A stretch of 64,000 bases of DNA from Methyloversatilis sp. (GCF_030698125.1 NZ_JAUYNV010000006.1:203186-267185); one strand, 5' to 3'; shown: positions 42,769 to 53,800, numbered from the stretch's first letter. The notes: generated by a model not told the origin, from the sequence alone. Numbers and translations are program-made.

Positions 42769-44013
42769 TCAGTCGGCTGCGCGCACAGCCGCCACGGCAG
42801 CGATCCGCGCCGCCTGCACTTCGCGCGCGATGGCGGGTCCGCTGTCCGGCGACCCCGGCTTGCGCTTTTCGGCCATCGATCGCGCAATGGCGCCCGCATC
42901 GACCGCCCTGAACGCCGCCGCCGACCTGCGCACGATGTCCGCCTGCGGATAACCGGCGGCGTCGAAGCCGGGCCGGCTGCGCTGGTCCGCTTCGCAGGCA
43001 AGCAGCATGTCGGCCAGCCGCTCCGGCTTGCGCATCACGTCCAGCCGCTCCAGCAGTTTCACCATGGTGTCGGCGCGCAGTTCGGCGGCGCGGTGGATGT
43101 TGGTGTGCTCCTGGGCGACCAGCCGGCCGATGTCGGCAATCTCGGTCGGCACGCGCAGGCGCCCGGCCAGCGCGTGCGCCAGTTTCACGCTGCGCGCTTC
43201 GTGGGCGATGTGGCGCGGCCATGCTTCGCGCGGTGTCGTGCCCTTGCCCAGATCGTGCGCCAGCAGCGCCCAGCGCGTCGCCAGTGACGCATCGTGTGCG
43301 GCGGCCCAGTCCAGACACTGCAGCAGATGGATGCCGGTATCGATTTCGGGGTGGTGCTTTTCCGGCTGTGGTACGCCGAACAGCGCATCGACCTCGGGCA
43401 GCACGACGGCCAGCGCACCGCAATCGCGCAGCACGGCCATCATGCGCGAAGGGCGCGCTTCCATCAGGCCGCGCGACAGTTCCTGCCACACGCGCTCGGC
43501 CACGAGGGCGCCGGCTTCGCCCGCCTCGACCATGCCGCGCATCAGCGCCAGCGTTTCCGGTGCGACGGTGAAATCGACGAAGCGGGCGGCAAAGCGGGCC
43601 AGCCGCAGGATGCGCACCGGGTCTTCGGCAAAGGCGGGGCCGACATGACGCAGCACGCGCGCCTCGATGTCGGCCCGACCGTTGCAGGGATCGAACAGCG
43701 TGCCGTCGTCGGCCCGTGCGATCGCATTGATCGTCAGATCGCGCCGCTGCAGATCTTCTTCCAGCGTGACCGATGCATCGGCATGGAACACGAAGCCGCG
43801 GTAGCCGGGCGCGGTCTTGCGCTCGGTCCGCGCCAGCGCGTATTCCTCGTGCGTGTCGGGATGCAGGAAGACCGGAAAATCGCGGCCGACGGGCATGTAG
43901 CCGGCGGCGCGCATGTCTTCGGGCGTGGCGCCCACCACCACCCAGTCGCGGTCACCGGCCGGCAGCTGCATCAGCTCGTCGCGAACCGAGCCGCCGACGC
44001 GGTAGATGCGCAT
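42769..44013 (-). CDS. cca: Multifunctional CCA tRNA nucleotidyltransferase
   Basis: 414 aa. The head domain has [12 protein letters not shown], the catalytic RDWVVVG with its DxD-type Asp positions, and [10 protein letters not shown]. The C-terminal half contains an HD phosphohydrolase domain ([10 protein letters not shown] and HEARS), making it the bacterial type with phosphatase and phosphodiesterase side activities. It adds or repairs the 3' CCA of tRNA. Start 44013 (MRIYRVGG) is 1 bp after the stop of the upstream reductase gene. Confidence 0.93.
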   Translation of the reverse strand: MRIYRVGGSVRDELMQLPAGDRDWVVVGATPEDMRAAGYMPVGRDFPVFLHPDTHEEYALARTERKTAPGYRGFVFHADASVTLEEDLQRRDLTINAIARADDGTLFDPCNGRADIEARVLRHVGPAFAEDPVRILRLARFAARFVDFTVAPETLALMRGMVEAGEAGALVAERVWQELSRGLMEARPSRMMAVLRDCGALAVVLPEVDALFGVPQPEKHHPEIDTGIHLLQCLDWAAAHDASLATRWALLAHDLGKGTTPREAWPRHIAHEARSVKLAHALAGRLRVPTEIADIGRLVAQEHTNIHRAAELRADTMVKLLERLDVMRKPERLADMLLACEADQRSRPGFDAAGYPQADIVRRSAAAFRAVDAGAIARSMAEKRKPGSPDSGPAIAREVQAARIAAVAAVRAAD

Positions 44014-44014
44014 G

Positions 44015-44980
44015 TTATCTGCGTGCCTTCGAGCGCGCGCGCTCGAAGCGGTCGGTCGGCGTGAAGTCGGCCAGGCAGCGGCCGATCTCGCTTTCCAGCA
44101 GCGCCGGCGTAAAGCCGAACGGCAACGTGCAGCCGGCGTCGCATACGTTGTCGACGCTCATCGAACGCAGGTTGTCGCGCGACATCAACGTCGGGCCCGG
44201 CGCCAGCTCGAGCGCCAGCGCCTGCAGCGATGCCAGCGGCCCCGGCAGGCCGATGACGCAGGGATCGCGGCCGATGGTGCGACCAGTCAGCTGCACCAGT
44301 TCGCGCATCGTGTAGACCCTGGGCCCGCACAGCGGATACAGCTGACCGATGCTGTCGTCGCTGTCGAGCGCATGCACGATGCAGCGCGCCACGTCGCGCA
44401 CATCCACCGGTTGATAGCGCGTGTCGGCGCCAGCCAGCGGCATCACCGGAAACAGCTTCAGCAGCCGCGCGAACAGGCGCAGGAAGCATTCGCCGTCGCC
44501 GAACACCAGCGACGGCCTGAATATCGTCCATTCGAGTCCGCTGGCGCGTACGGCGTCTTCGCCTGCCGCCTTCGATCGCTGGTATTCGGCGGGTGCGTCA
44601 GCGGCTGCGCCGAGTGCGCTGACCTGCACCATGCGGGCTACACCCGCTGCCTTCGCTGCCGCGGCGACGGCGCGTGGCAATGCGACGTGCGCGCGTTCGA
44701 AGTCTGCACCCCACGGGCTGCCGCGGCGCGAATGCAGGATGCCGACCAGATTCACCACGGCATCGGCGCCATGCATCAGGCGGTTCAGCGTGGCGGCGTC
44801 ATGCACATCGGCTTCGACGACATCGACCGTCGGCAACAGGATGAGATGCTTGGCGCGGTCGCGCCGGCGCGTCGGCACGATGACGCGGATATTGCGCTCG
44901 GCAAGCAGGCCGGCAACGTGGCTGCCGATGAAACCGCTGCCGCCGATCAGGAGAACTGTGGAAAAGGACATCGCGCTCAC
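44015..44980 (-). CDS. NDUFA9-like NAD(P)-binding epimerase/reductase
   Basis: 321 aa extended SDR. It has Rossmann [10 protein letters not shown] at residues ~12-21, VNLVGILH, and [32 protein letters not shown], with a Tyr-xxx-Lys pair. The [14 protein letters not shown] stretch is typical of the complex I NDUFA9 subunit family. Bacterial members are atypical SDRs of uncertain role, possibly quinone-related. It is directly upstream of cca with a 1-bp gap. Confidence 0.83.
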   Translation of the reverse strand: MSAMSFSTVLLIGGSGFIGSHVAGLLAERNIRVIVPTRRRDRAKHLILLPTVDVVEADVHDAATLNRLMHGADAVVNLVGILHSRRGSPWGADFERAHVALPRAVAAAAKAAGVARMVQVSALGAAADAPAEYQRSKAAGEDAVRASGLEWTIFRPSLVFGDGECFLRLFARLLKLFPVMPLAGADTRYQPVDVRDVARCIVHALDSDDSIGQLYPLCGPRVYTMRELVQLTGRTIGRDPCVIGLPGPLASLQALALELAPGPTLMSRDNLRSMSVDNVCDAGCTLPFGFTPALLESEIGRCLADFTPTDRFERARSKARR

Positions 44981-45085
44981 TCTGGTTGAACAACGGCGAT
45001 CATGCTACCAGCGTCGCAGCAGGGGGATGCGTGACCGGGATCAAGGCGTGTGCCGGCCGCGGCGCGATCCAGTGCGCGCGGCCTC

Positions 45086-47059
45086 TTATATCGGATCGTC
45101 CGGCAGCGCGCCCGGACCCGGCCGTATCGTGCCCAGGCGCTGCTTGAGCCCGGGGCTGTCCGGCTGTCCGAACACCAGGCTGTACAGCACTGCGTTGGCC
45201 ATCACCTTTTTCACGTAGTCGCGCGTTTCGTTGAACGGAATGGTTTCCGCGTAGATCGCGCCTTCAAGCGGCCTGGCCGCGCGCCACTTCCTGGCCCGTC
45301 CCGGCCCGGCGTTGTACCCGGCGCTGGCGAGTACCGGGTGATCGTCGAGGCTGTCCAGCACCAGCCGCATGTAGCTGGTGCCGAGCAGCAGATTGGTGTC
45401 CGGGTCGGCGATCTGCGATGGCTTGTAGCCGTTCAAGCCGATTTTCTTGGCCACCCACTGGCCGGTGGCCGGCATCACCTGCATCAGGCCCTGCGCGCCA
45501 GCCGAAGATTTCGCGCGCGTGATGAAGCGGCTTTCCTGCCGCATCAGCCCATACACCCAGCTCAGATCAAGCGAGCGGGCGTGCACATGTGGTTCGACAT
45601 CGCTGCGCATCGGTGCGAGGTAGCGCAGCGAGTAGTCGTGTTCCAGCGTCGTGCGATCGGCGCTGTTGATGGCGCGGTCCCACAACTTGTGGCGCAGCGC
45701 CACGTGCGCCGCGGTGAGCAGGGCGCGGTCATCGGCTTCGCGGATGGCCCAGTTCCATTCGCGTACCGCCTCGGTGCGCAGGTCGAGCTCGAACAGCTTG
45801 AGCGCGCGCGCGATCGCCGGCGTCGCCTCGGCGCGACGGATTTCATCGACCGATGGTGCTGTGGCCTGCGGCGGCAGTCGATGCGGCTGATCGAGCTCTT
45901 CGGCGGCCAGCAGGCCGTAAAAGTGCGGCTCGCCGGCAATGCGCCGCCACGCGGCGTGCGCCTGATCGACGTGTCCGGTCGCGCTGCGCGCCCGGCCGTC
46001 CCAGTAGATCCACTCGGGCTTTTCGGCCAGCGCCTGCGGCATGCGGCCGATGATGTCGCGCAGCACCTTCCAGTTTGTTGCGCGCAGCGCGGCGCGCGCG
46101 CACCAGGCCAGGGCTTCTTCGCCCTGCAGCGCGTCATCGGCCGATCGGCACCACTGCACCGCGCGCGTATCGTGCTGCTGCGCGCCCTGCCAGCCAAGTT
46201 GCTCGAAGGCATAGCCGCGCTCCCCGACGCTGAAGCGGTGGGCGACCACTTCGAGGCTGCGTTCGGCGCCGCGCACGTCGCTGCGCGCGCGGCGTGCGAT
46301 GGCCATCAGCGCCAGTTCGCGCCCGCGCCGCGTGATCGAGAAGTTGGCCGGCTGTCGATCGAGCCAGCGCGTCGGGTTGCTGACGATGTCGTCCAGCGCG
46401 CTGGACGGCGGCTGGGCGGACGCCGGCAGCAAGGCGAGCGTGCTGCGTGCCAGGCCGGGGCGGCGCAATTCCATGTGACGGCGCGCGCGCAGCCACACTT
46501 CATCCTCGGTCAGGCGGCCGGCATCGAACAGGGCGGCAAACACGGGCACGCAGGCGGAGGGCGGTTCGTCCATCGCTGCCCACAGCAGCTTGGCGTCGGC
46601 GAGTGCCGCCTGTTCGGCGGCATCGAGCCGGGCGCGCAGCGCGTGACAGCGCAGATCGGCTTCGGGTGTCGGCGAGCTCTGCGGCAGCAGCGCGTACTCG
46701 GCACGATAATCGCTCCACTGTTCGGCTTTCGCGAGCTGGCGCAGCCAGTCCGAACGCAGGCGCTGTGCAACGAGCGTACCGGCGTGTTGTTCGAGGAAGG
46801 CGGCGACGCGGTCGGGCGAGGCGCGGTCGAGATCGAGGCGCAGCCGGTAGTAGTCGATGTAGGACGCCAGAACGTGCGACTGCAGTCCGGCGGCGTGGCG
46901 TTCGAACGCCTGCCGGTTGCCGGCGGAAAATGCATCGCGTGCCGCGACGAAGGCGGCGTCCGCGTTGGCCTGCACTGCCGGTGCGAACAGCACAAGCGCG
47001 AACATGAGAGGACTGATGGCGCGCCGGAGGTACGCGCCAGGGTGGAAATGCATGGGCAT
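45086..47059 (-). CDS. slt: Soluble lytic murein transglycosylase Slt
   Basis: 657 aa. Signal peptide near residues 1-32 (cut after VQA/NA). A long alpha-superhelical U/L domain covers about 35-490. The C-terminal SLT domain has the catalytic Glu in GLMRQESRF, then SSAGAQGLMQVMPATG and AGYNAGPGR. It cleaves peptidoglycan glycan strands with 1,6-anhydromuramyl product in the periplasm. The 5-formyl-THF cyclo-ligase gene diverges 44 bp away. Confidence 0.93.
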   Translation of the reverse strand: MPMHFHPGAYLRRAISPLMFALVLFAPAVQANADAAFVAARDAFSAGNRQAFERHAAGLQSHVLASYIDYYRLRLDLDRASPDRVAAFLEQHAGTLVAQRLRSDWLRQLAKAEQWSDYRAEYALLPQSSPTPEADLRCHALRARLDAAEQAALADAKLLWAAMDEPPSACVPVFAALFDAGRLTEDEVWLRARRHMELRRPGLARSTLALLPASAQPPSSALDDIVSNPTRWLDRQPANFSITRRGRELALMAIARRARSDVRGAERSLEVVAHRFSVGERGYAFEQLGWQGAQQHDTRAVQWCRSADDALQGEEALAWCARAALRATNWKVLRDIIGRMPQALAEKPEWIYWDGRARSATGHVDQAHAAWRRIAGEPHFYGLLAAEELDQPHRLPPQATAPSVDEIRRAEATPAIARALKLFELDLRTEAVREWNWAIREADDRALLTAAHVALRHKLWDRAINSADRTTLEHDYSLRYLAPMRSDVEPHVHARSLDLSWVYGLMRQESRFITRAKSSAGAQGLMQVMPATGQWVAKKIGLNGYKPSQIADPDTNLLLGTSYMRLVLDSLDDHPVLASAGYNAGPGRARKWRAARPLEGAIYAETIPFNETRDYVKKVMANAVLYSLVFGQPDSPGLKQRLGTIRPGPGALPDDPI

Positions 47060-47103
47060 CTGCTATCGTTTTCGCTTGCTGATACTCATGATACCGCCCG
47101 CAC

Positions 47104-47688
47104 GTGAATGTTCCCGACGATCGCGCCCGACGGCGCGCAATTCGCCTGACGCTGGTCTCCCGGCGTGAAGCCATGCCGGCGACCGCGCTGGCCCCATGGC
47201 ATTCCGCCATTACCCGCCATCTGGAGGCATTGCTGGCGCAGCTCGCACCCGCCTCGATCGGCTTCACCTGGCCCTACCGCGGCGAATTCGATGCGCTGGC
47301 CGTCGTGCGCGACTGGCTGGCCGGCGACGCTGTGCGCTGGGCGGCGCTGCCGGTGGTAGGGGAAAAAGGCCAGCCGATGACCTTCCGTCGCTGGACACCT
47401 GAAAGCCTGATGGCGACCGATCGTTACGGCATTCCTTATCCGGTGGAGGGCCCGTCGGTGGTGCCGGCGCTGCTGCTGATCCCGTGCAACGGTTTCGACG
47501 CACGCGGGTTCAGGCTCGGTTACGGCGCCGGCCATTTCGACCGCACGCTGGCCGCGCTCACGCCGGCGCCGCGCGCCGTCGGCATCGCCATCGAGGACGG
47601 ACGACTCGACGATCTGGACCCGCAGCCGCACGACATTCCGATGGACTGGATCGTCAGCGAAGCCGGGGTGTTCGGGCCCTACCGATGA
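47104..47688 (+). CDS. 5-formyltetrahydrofolate cyclo-ligase
   Basis: 194 aa, GTG start at 47104. Conserved C-terminal motif RLGYGAGHFDRTL (GYGxGxxDR) and an N-terminal basic region with RRREAM-like LVSRREAMPA. It converts 5-formyl-THF to 5,10-methenyl-THF with ATP in the cytoplasm. In many gammaproteobacteria this gene follows zapA and 6S RNA; here it is more than 30 kb away, diverging from slt. After it the sequence becomes visibly less GC-rich. Confidence 0.9.
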   Translation: MNVPDDRARRRAIRLTLVSRREAMPATALAPWHSAITRHLEALLAQLAPASIGFTWPYRGEFDALAVVRDWLAGDAVRWAALPVVGEKGQPMTFRRWTPESLMATDRYGIPYPVEGPSVVPALLLIPCNGFDARGFRLGYGAGHFDRTLAALTPAPRAVGIAIEDGRLDDLDPQPHDIPMDWIVSEAGVFGPYR

Positions 47689-47857
47689 GCGACGGGCGAA
47701 AGCAAGCCGGCGTCTTTGCTCGGCATCGGATTGACGTGTTGCTAACGAGATCTGAAGACGGCGAGCAGCCAAACCAGAATCTGTTGCTATCGGCAAAATC
47801 GTATTTGATCTCCATCAGAAGCGGTAACGGATGAACCCGGAGCGCCCAAGGTCGCCC

Positions 47858-48451
47858 CTACGGCCCGTGCCGGAACGTCGGCGCCAGACAGATCAAGGCC
47901 GCAAGCCCGCCCAGAATGAAGCGCCCCCCTTGCGCAAGAAAAGCCTTCCAGGCAAGGATGGGGGAGGTAGCGTCAGGCGAATGAGCGTCCCGATGTAGTT
48001 CCCAGAGATAGGCGTCCAGCGCAAACGGCGCGTCGATTGCGAAGAGCGCCGCAGCAAGTGGGGCCATCACGAGAAGCCTGAGCGCCCATTCGCGGTAATT
48101 TCTCGCCGGCCATCCCAGTACCAAGGTGACCAGGATACTGGGTGCAATCAAAAAAGCGCCAAGCGGTGTGGTCACGACAGCCTCCGCTCGCGGGTCCGCA
48201 AAAGTCACCTGTGAGCCGGTGACAATCAGTTCACGAATGCCGGCCTTCATGTAGATCACAGTGTCAGCACCAACGCGGTCAATCCGCAGCACACGCACAA
48301 CATGATTGTGGTCGATCAGATCGATCACCATGCGGATGGGGCTAAGCAGGTGCGCCATCAGCGCTTCGCCTTGCCATATGGCAAGAATGGCTACCAGGCT
48401 TGCTGACGCAACAAGCCGGAGTGCCAGAATCGGTGCGCTCACCGATACCAT
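47858..48451 (-). CDS. Exosortase-associated membrane protein
   Basis: 197 aa with about four hydrophobic segments: N-terminal 7-30, 100-120, 128-150 and the C-terminus 172-193. The loop between the first two has RVLRIDRVGADTVIYMKAG and ELIVTGSQVTFADPRAEAVVTTPLG, a beta-rich extracytoplasmic stretch. It overlaps the exosortase gene by 13 bp on the same strand. XrtH-type exosortases are known to have a dedicated partner membrane protein of this size; assigning that role here rests on size, topology and linkage, not on a recognised motif. Confidence 0.6.
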   Translation of the reverse strand: MVSVSAPILALRLVASASLVAILAIWQGEALMAHLLSPIRMVIDLIDHNHVVRVLRIDRVGADTVIYMKAGIRELIVTGSQVTFADPRAEAVVTTPLGAFLIAPSILVTLVLGWPARNYREWALRLLVMAPLAAALFAIDAPFALDAYLWELHRDAHSPDATSPILAWKAFLAQGGRFILGGLAALICLAPTFRHGP

Positions 48452-48981
48452 TGTGCAGACGCATCCTCAGGGACCGGCGCCCTGGCCATGACGGTGTGAA
48501 CGTACATGCCCAGTACAAGCACCAGTGCGAGGGGGCCCACGTAGTTGTGCAGCCAATCGAACCACATGGGATCGGTTCGCCAAGCGAAGAACAGTCCGGC
48601 GATCCTTGCAACGTTGAGCAACCACGCCAGAAAGAGGCCGGCAACCCAGCCGAAGAGCCGCCAAGGCCACGTAAGGGGTGCCACCGCAAAAGCTGCTGTG
48701 ATCAGCCACAGCAGTTCCACGCCGTCGCAGCCCTGAACGAGGTTGATACCGCCCCCGATGGCCCGGATGCGGGTGCCCTCTGCGATTACATTAGCGTCCG
48801 GGACAATCCACCCGACGAACATCGTTGCGACCGATACGTTCAGCGTTTCCATCCAGGTACGCCAGACGGCACTGCCCTCCAACACTGACCACGTGACCTG
48901 GAGTAGCAAGAAAACCGAGCCAAATCCGACGACCCGGAGCCATGGCAAAGAGCGATGCTGATCCGTCGCTTGAGTGGCCAT
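48439..48981 (-). CDS. Exosortase family protein (short, XrtH/XrtM-like)
   Basis: 180 aa, mostly membrane helices. The exosortase active site is visible: Cys85 in LVQGCDGVELLW, Arg126 in LLNVARIAGLFF and His145 in WFDWLHNYVGPL, each at the start or end of a helix. The protein is a short exosortase without an extra domain. It would cut a C-terminal sorting signal after a conserved Pro-containing motif and transfer the protein to another envelope acceptor. The divergent gene at 49258 encodes a protein with such a tail, making it the likely substrate. The subtype cannot be fixed by eye. Confidence 0.82.
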   Translation of the reverse strand: MATQATDQHRSLPWLRVVGFGSVFLLLQVTWSVLEGSAVWRTWMETLNVSVATMFVGWIVPDANVIAEGTRIRAIGGGINLVQGCDGVELLWLITAAFAVAPLTWPWRLFGWVAGLFLAWLLNVARIAGLFFAWRTDPMWFDWLHNYVGPLALVLVLGMYVHTVMARAPVPEDASAQWYR

Positions 48982-49060
48982 CTACGCGTCACTCCCTTGA
49001 ACATTAGTTGGGGTGGAGAACTATGCACAAAGGCTGACGGTACAAGCTCCGACAACGGGA

Positions 49061-49088
49061 TTTACACCCTTCATGAAAAATTCATAAT
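49061..49088 (+). promoter_or_regulatory. Candidate sigma70 promoter for the sorted-protein gene
   Basis: TTTACA at 49061-49066 and CATAAT at 49083-49088 with a 16-bp spacer, in an AT-rich patch of the 276-bp gap between the divergent exosortase and substrate genes. It points toward 49258 and would give a leader of about 165 bases. A reading frame of 74 codons spanning it (48955-49179) shows no gene-like features. Confidence 0.45.
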
Positions 49089-49257
49089 CCGGCTTGGCCC
49101 TGTTGAAGCAAGGGTTGAGCGCTATGACGTAGTGCTTCCGGATTACGACTGTCACAGGATGTTAATGATCGAGCCATAGCTTCCCGTCATCTGGAGCCGC
49201 GTAGTTTGGTGGGTAGCCAAAGCGCTGCTTCGGTCATGCGCGGGGGGTGCTGAGGCG

Positions 49258-50739
49258 ATGTTCAACCAGGTTGATCTTCGAGCGGGAGTCCGTTGCCGGC
49301 TCCATATCGCATTGGCGGGCGTCATGGCTTGCCTTGCTGGGCAGGTCGCATTTGCCGATGTCAATCAGGCTCGGGTGCAAGGTCTGAAGTATCTGGTGCA
49401 GACCCAGCGCGGAGATGGGAGCTGGTCATCAGCGTTGGGAGATCTTGACGTCCAGGCTACAGCCAACGCCATCCACGCGATGGGGCGCGGTGGGCTGCGA
49501 GCCTCTCCGAATTATGCGTCAGCCCTGTCCTGGATCGCCAACGCAGAGTCACAAAGCACGGATAGCCTCGCCCGAAGAGCGATTGCTCTTTCCGATGGTG
49601 GGTTGGGGCTTGCGGCACAAACGATTGCCGATGAGCTGTACGAAACCCGGAATGTGACGACGCACGCCTTGTGGGGCGGTTATGAAGGTCATGCCACCAG
49701 CTATTTCGATACTGCGCTCGGCCTGTTAGCCCTTCGAATCGCCGATAAGAATTTCGATGCCAAGGTGTCCGGGCCGGTCGTTAGCGCGGTGTGCGAGCTC
49801 ATGGTCAATCGGGTTGTACCCGCGGCAGGCCAATCGGCGTGGCCGATGGCACCAGCAGCGCCCGGCCAGCCGATCACGACAACCCGTCCGTCGGTAGTTG
49901 CCACCGCACTGGTAATGGGTGAGCTGGAAGCGCTTCGGGCGAGAGGGGCAATCAGCTCGGTCAGCTGCAATAGCGTCACCTTCAACCTTGCCACGGTGGT
50001 CGGCGAAGCCAGCGCCTGGCTCCAGCCGCGACAAAACGCGAGCGACGGCGGGTTTGGTGAGCTTCGCTCAAATGGGACGCAAGGGGTGTCGAGTGTTTTT
50101 GTGTCGGCAACCGTCTATCAAGCGCTCGCCAGCTTGCCCTCGCCGCCGCAGCCGGCTGCGAGCAACGCATTGAATTATCTGGTTGCACAGCAAAACCCGG
50201 ATGGGAGCTGGCGCGGGGACGCCTTCATGACCACACAGGTCCTGGCTGCCATCGTGCCAGCGACTGGCGCGCAGTCGCTGGACACCGATAACGATGGCAT
50301 TCCGAACGTCGTCGAACAGGCACTGGGCCGCAACGAGCTGGTCGCTGATTCGGCGGGGGCACTGGCAGCACCTTCCTTGTCCGTGCCGGGCGTGACCGCC
50401 ACGTCCTTCGCAGCACAGGGGCAGGTGGGCGTCCCCTTCACCTATGCGATGCAGACCGGCGGTTCGCTGATCAGCATTGTGTCAGGGGCGCTTCCGCCGG
50501 GGCTGATGTTGAACACGACAGATGGTGTGATTTCGGGAACACCGGCACGAGGGGGCAGCTGGAGCTTCGAGTTCGAGCGACAAGTGTCCGGGGCCCCGCA
50601 AACGGTGATTGGCCGCATCGACGTTGTCTCCGCACAAGACCCCGGTTCAACAGACGGCGATGTGCCACTTCCGGGCTGGGCGTTGCTTGCGTTGGGTGGC
50701 GCGCTGCTGGGTGCCGTGCAACGTCGCACAAGGCGATAG
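49258..50739 (+). CDS. Exosortase substrate with prenyltransferase-like repeats and VPLPGW sorting tail
   Basis: 493 aa. Signal peptide near 1-33 (LAGQVAFA). Residues ~36-335 show alpha-toroid repeats of the prenyltransferase/squalene-cyclase type: GLKYLVQTQRGDGSWSSA, AWLQPRQNASDGGFGEL, LNYLVAQQNPDGSWRGD. A Ca-binding-like loop LDTDNDGIPN lies at 341-350. An Ig-like (He_PIG-type) domain at about 375-455 has GALPPGLMLNTTDGVISGTPA. The last 25 residues are a sorting tail: VPLPGW, a hydrophobic helix, then RRTRR. It is not a working cyclase as far as seen; no DxDD motif. Likely a surface or envelope-anchored protein processed by the divergent exosortase. The RHS gene starts 79 bp later. Confidence 0.75.
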   Translation: MFNQVDLRAGVRCRLHIALAGVMACLAGQVAFADVNQARVQGLKYLVQTQRGDGSWSSALGDLDVQATANAIHAMGRGGLRASPNYASALSWIANAESQSTDSLARRAIALSDGGLGLAAQTIADELYETRNVTTHALWGGYEGHATSYFDTALGLLALRIADKNFDAKVSGPVVSAVCELMVNRVVPAAGQSAWPMAPAAPGQPITTTRPSVVATALVMGELEALRARGAISSVSCNSVTFNLATVVGEASAWLQPRQNASDGGFGELRSNGTQGVSSVFVSATVYQALASLPSPPQPAASNALNYLVAQQNPDGSWRGDAFMTTQVLAAIVPATGAQSLDTDNDGIPNVVEQALGRNELVADSAGALAAPSLSVPGVTATSFAAQGQVGVPFTYAMQTGGSLISIVSGALPPGLMLNTTDGVISGTPARGGSWSFEFERQVSGAPQTVIGRIDVVSAQDPGSTDGDVPLPGWALLALGGALLGAVQRRTRR

Positions 50740-50818
50740 CCCTCTCCCGGCAGACCAACTCCAGCACATCGTTTCGATTCACTGATTCTCGAAGTCCCAT
50801 TCATTCCGGAGCTCAATC

Positions 50819-53800
50819 ATGTGTGCCTCCCGATCGCTGCTTGCGCTCATTTTTCTTCTCGCCTCCGGTGCGATATCCGCTGCCGATGGCGTCGGCAGCA
50901 ACGCAAGCCCCTTGCGCCAGCTCAACGATGACGTCGTGCGGATGGCGCGTGACTCGCTGGGCACGCGTGACTTTGCGCCGGCGCTGGCGGTTGAGAACTT
51001 CACCCGTTCGGTGATCAACGACGCGAAGGTCGAGCAGGAGCAAGCAGCGACACCCTCCGATCTTCCCGCAGGGCGCAGATTGCCCGCTGCAACCGGATCG
51101 AGGCTTGCACCTCGTCGTGGCGAACTGAGTACGTTGCGAGCAGCAAGCCTCGAAGAGCTGAGCCGAATGCGAAAAAGCCTTCTGGCGCTGGGCGCGTCCG
51201 ACGGGGTGACTCACCTCGATTCGATCACGGAGCGGGTGGCTGATCGCTTCGATCGCGTCGATGCGCTGTTTGCGCGCGTCGAGAATGCTTCGTCCATGGG
51301 CGAACGAAGGGCCGCAATACAAGCCCTGACGGGCGTTTTGCAATCGCTTCGCGCACCAGAAGAGCGCCCAAGTCTCGTTCCTCCCTCGACGATGCAGGAG
51401 GCGACACCCGCGGGCGCGCCCGATCTGTCCAGGCCCAGCAGTGTGCTGCCCCAGTACGTTCTGGATAGCCCACCCGCCACCCATGCTGAGTACGCTCTGA
51501 ACGGAGGAGCGCTGATCCGGGTTGCCCAGCCGGCGCCTGTGGCGGCTGACGCAATGACCGACTGTGCCGCCGTGGCCACCGACCTGCAGGACGATGCAGC
51601 GGGTACCGCCGCGGCAGGCAACGTGAGCCTGTCGCCACAAATCCGCGCCCTTGCCGAGTCTCTGGGTCATTCACCGGCGCGCATCCTGCGCTGGATGCAT
51701 CAGAACATCGCGTTCGAGCCGTACCGGGGTGCACTCAAAGGTGCCGAGACGGTCCTTCAGACGCGTCGCGGAAACTCGACCGATCAGGCAAGCCTTCTGA
51801 TTTCCCTGCTTCGCGCGTCGAACGTACCGGCACGGTATGTCCGCGGCACTGTGATGCTGACCGATCCGGCTTCTACCGACACTGCTGACGGTCGCGCCCA
51901 GCGATGGCTAGGCACCAAAACCTATCAAGGGTCTGCACGTTATCTGGCCAGCGCCGGCATTCCAGCGGGCCGGCAGATCCTGAACGCAGCCACTGTGGGT
52001 GTTTATTTCGACCACGTCTGGGTCCAGGCCTGCCTGCCTAGTTCCGGCTACCGTGGCCACGCACTGGAGCAGACTGGATACCGGTGGCTGCCGCTCGATC
52101 CGGCGGTCAAGGACAGCGGATACGAGAGCCGGATTGAGGTGGATGTCTCCCTGTCCGACACTGACTTCTACGGGCCGCTGCTTGCGGGGCGCACGGACAA
52201 ACTGCCGCAGGAAATTCTTGCGGAAAAAACCGGGCAACAGGCTCGTTTGGTCGAGGCCGGCGCAGCGCTGGAAGATGTAATGCCTCGGATAAGGCCGAAG
52301 GTCACGAGATTTGATGTCATCCCGGTGACCCTGCCCTATCAGGTTGTCCAGTTCTCGAACTGGTCGGGATCGAGTTCGCCCGAAACGGCTGTGCTGCCGG
52401 ATCAGCACCAGACCAAGTTCGATGTTCGCGTGCTGAAGAACGCGAGCACGCCGTGGCTTGCGGCGACCTTGACCTTCCCGCGAGATCTGCGAAAAAGACT
52501 GACTGTGGCGTACCGGCCGACGGCGGCTACCCAGGCTGCCTGGAACGCCTGGGGCGGCGATATCGACGCATTGCCGGCCGGGTCGGTTCGCGTGGTGCCG
52601 CAGATACGGCTGGACGGGACAACCCTGGCTGAAGCCTCCGAGGGTACTTCCGAGCCCCTGGCCTTCAGCCATTCGCTGTTGATGAAGGTTCGCCACGCAG
52701 ACGCAATAAATGGTCGGTGCGTCAAGGACGACGGAACGACCGCTGATGGCCCCGATGCGGGAACTGAACCCGATTACGACCCCGACGTGTCGTGTCTGAA
52801 CAAGGCGGTCTATCAGTCCATCAAGGCCGGTGCTTACTTCGCGCTCGGTGTAAACGGCTGGCAGCATTCGCAGGCTTACTTCGAAACCATTCTGGACCGG
52901 CTCAGTTCGGCAGTCAGCGCAGCGCCTACAGCGCCCACGCCGGCAAACGGAGCGGCTTACGAGTCCTCGGTGGGGGACTTTCTCCATCTCGTCCTGCAGA
53001 GCTACATCAAGCAGGCGGATGAGGCCGAGATGTTCATCGCCGAGAGCCGCGGCCATCGGTCTTCCGGCCTGTACGACATCGGTTTGACCACCTCCACGCT
53101 GGAAACCCGCTACATCTTCGATATTCCAATTGCCGTCACGCCAGGTGGCGCGCTGATCGATTTCATCGGAGGCCTTTACGCATTTACGAATGCGGACGGC
53201 TCCGTCACCGAGACGCCGGCAGAAAGACAGGCCCGAACGGACCTTGCTCGCCTGAACATTTATGCAGGATCGGCCCTTGAACATCACATCTGGCAGGAAT
53301 CGATGCGTACGGACGCCGTCTCCACCGTGCGTGGCCTGCAATTCGCGTCGGAATCCAGTATTCCGTTGCGCCGCTTCGACAAGAACAACATCGGCCAGTA
53401 CGACACCCTGACTGACGCGAGCATGGCGTCTTACAAGGGTGCCATCGAGGCCGCAGTCACCGGTTCAGACGGAGGGCAACACGGGGTTGTCACCGTCCCC
53501 GCGTCAAGGATCGAGTATCCCGACCCGGTGAATCCGACAAGCAAGTGGCGCGGCGCCGTCTTCATGGCCGAAAACAGCGTGACTGGGCAGTACGGCGCCA
53601 TCATCGCCGGCTCAGTCGTGGCAGGTGGCGGCTACGCCTTGGTCAATCCGACCCCGTTGAACCTTGTATTTACGCCCGCTCCGAGCGCCCCCGGCTCTGT
53701 GGTGAGTTTCAACAGCGGGCAAGGCATCTTCACGACACTCCCGGGCGGCACCAAGGGCGACAGCAGCTGGATCAGCAAGGCAGGGGACCCGGTGAACATG

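Noticed and set aside
48955..49179. 74-codon plus-strand frame between the exosortase and its substrate
   Set aside because: No recognisable features; it overlaps the exosortase start and spans a better promoter candidate.
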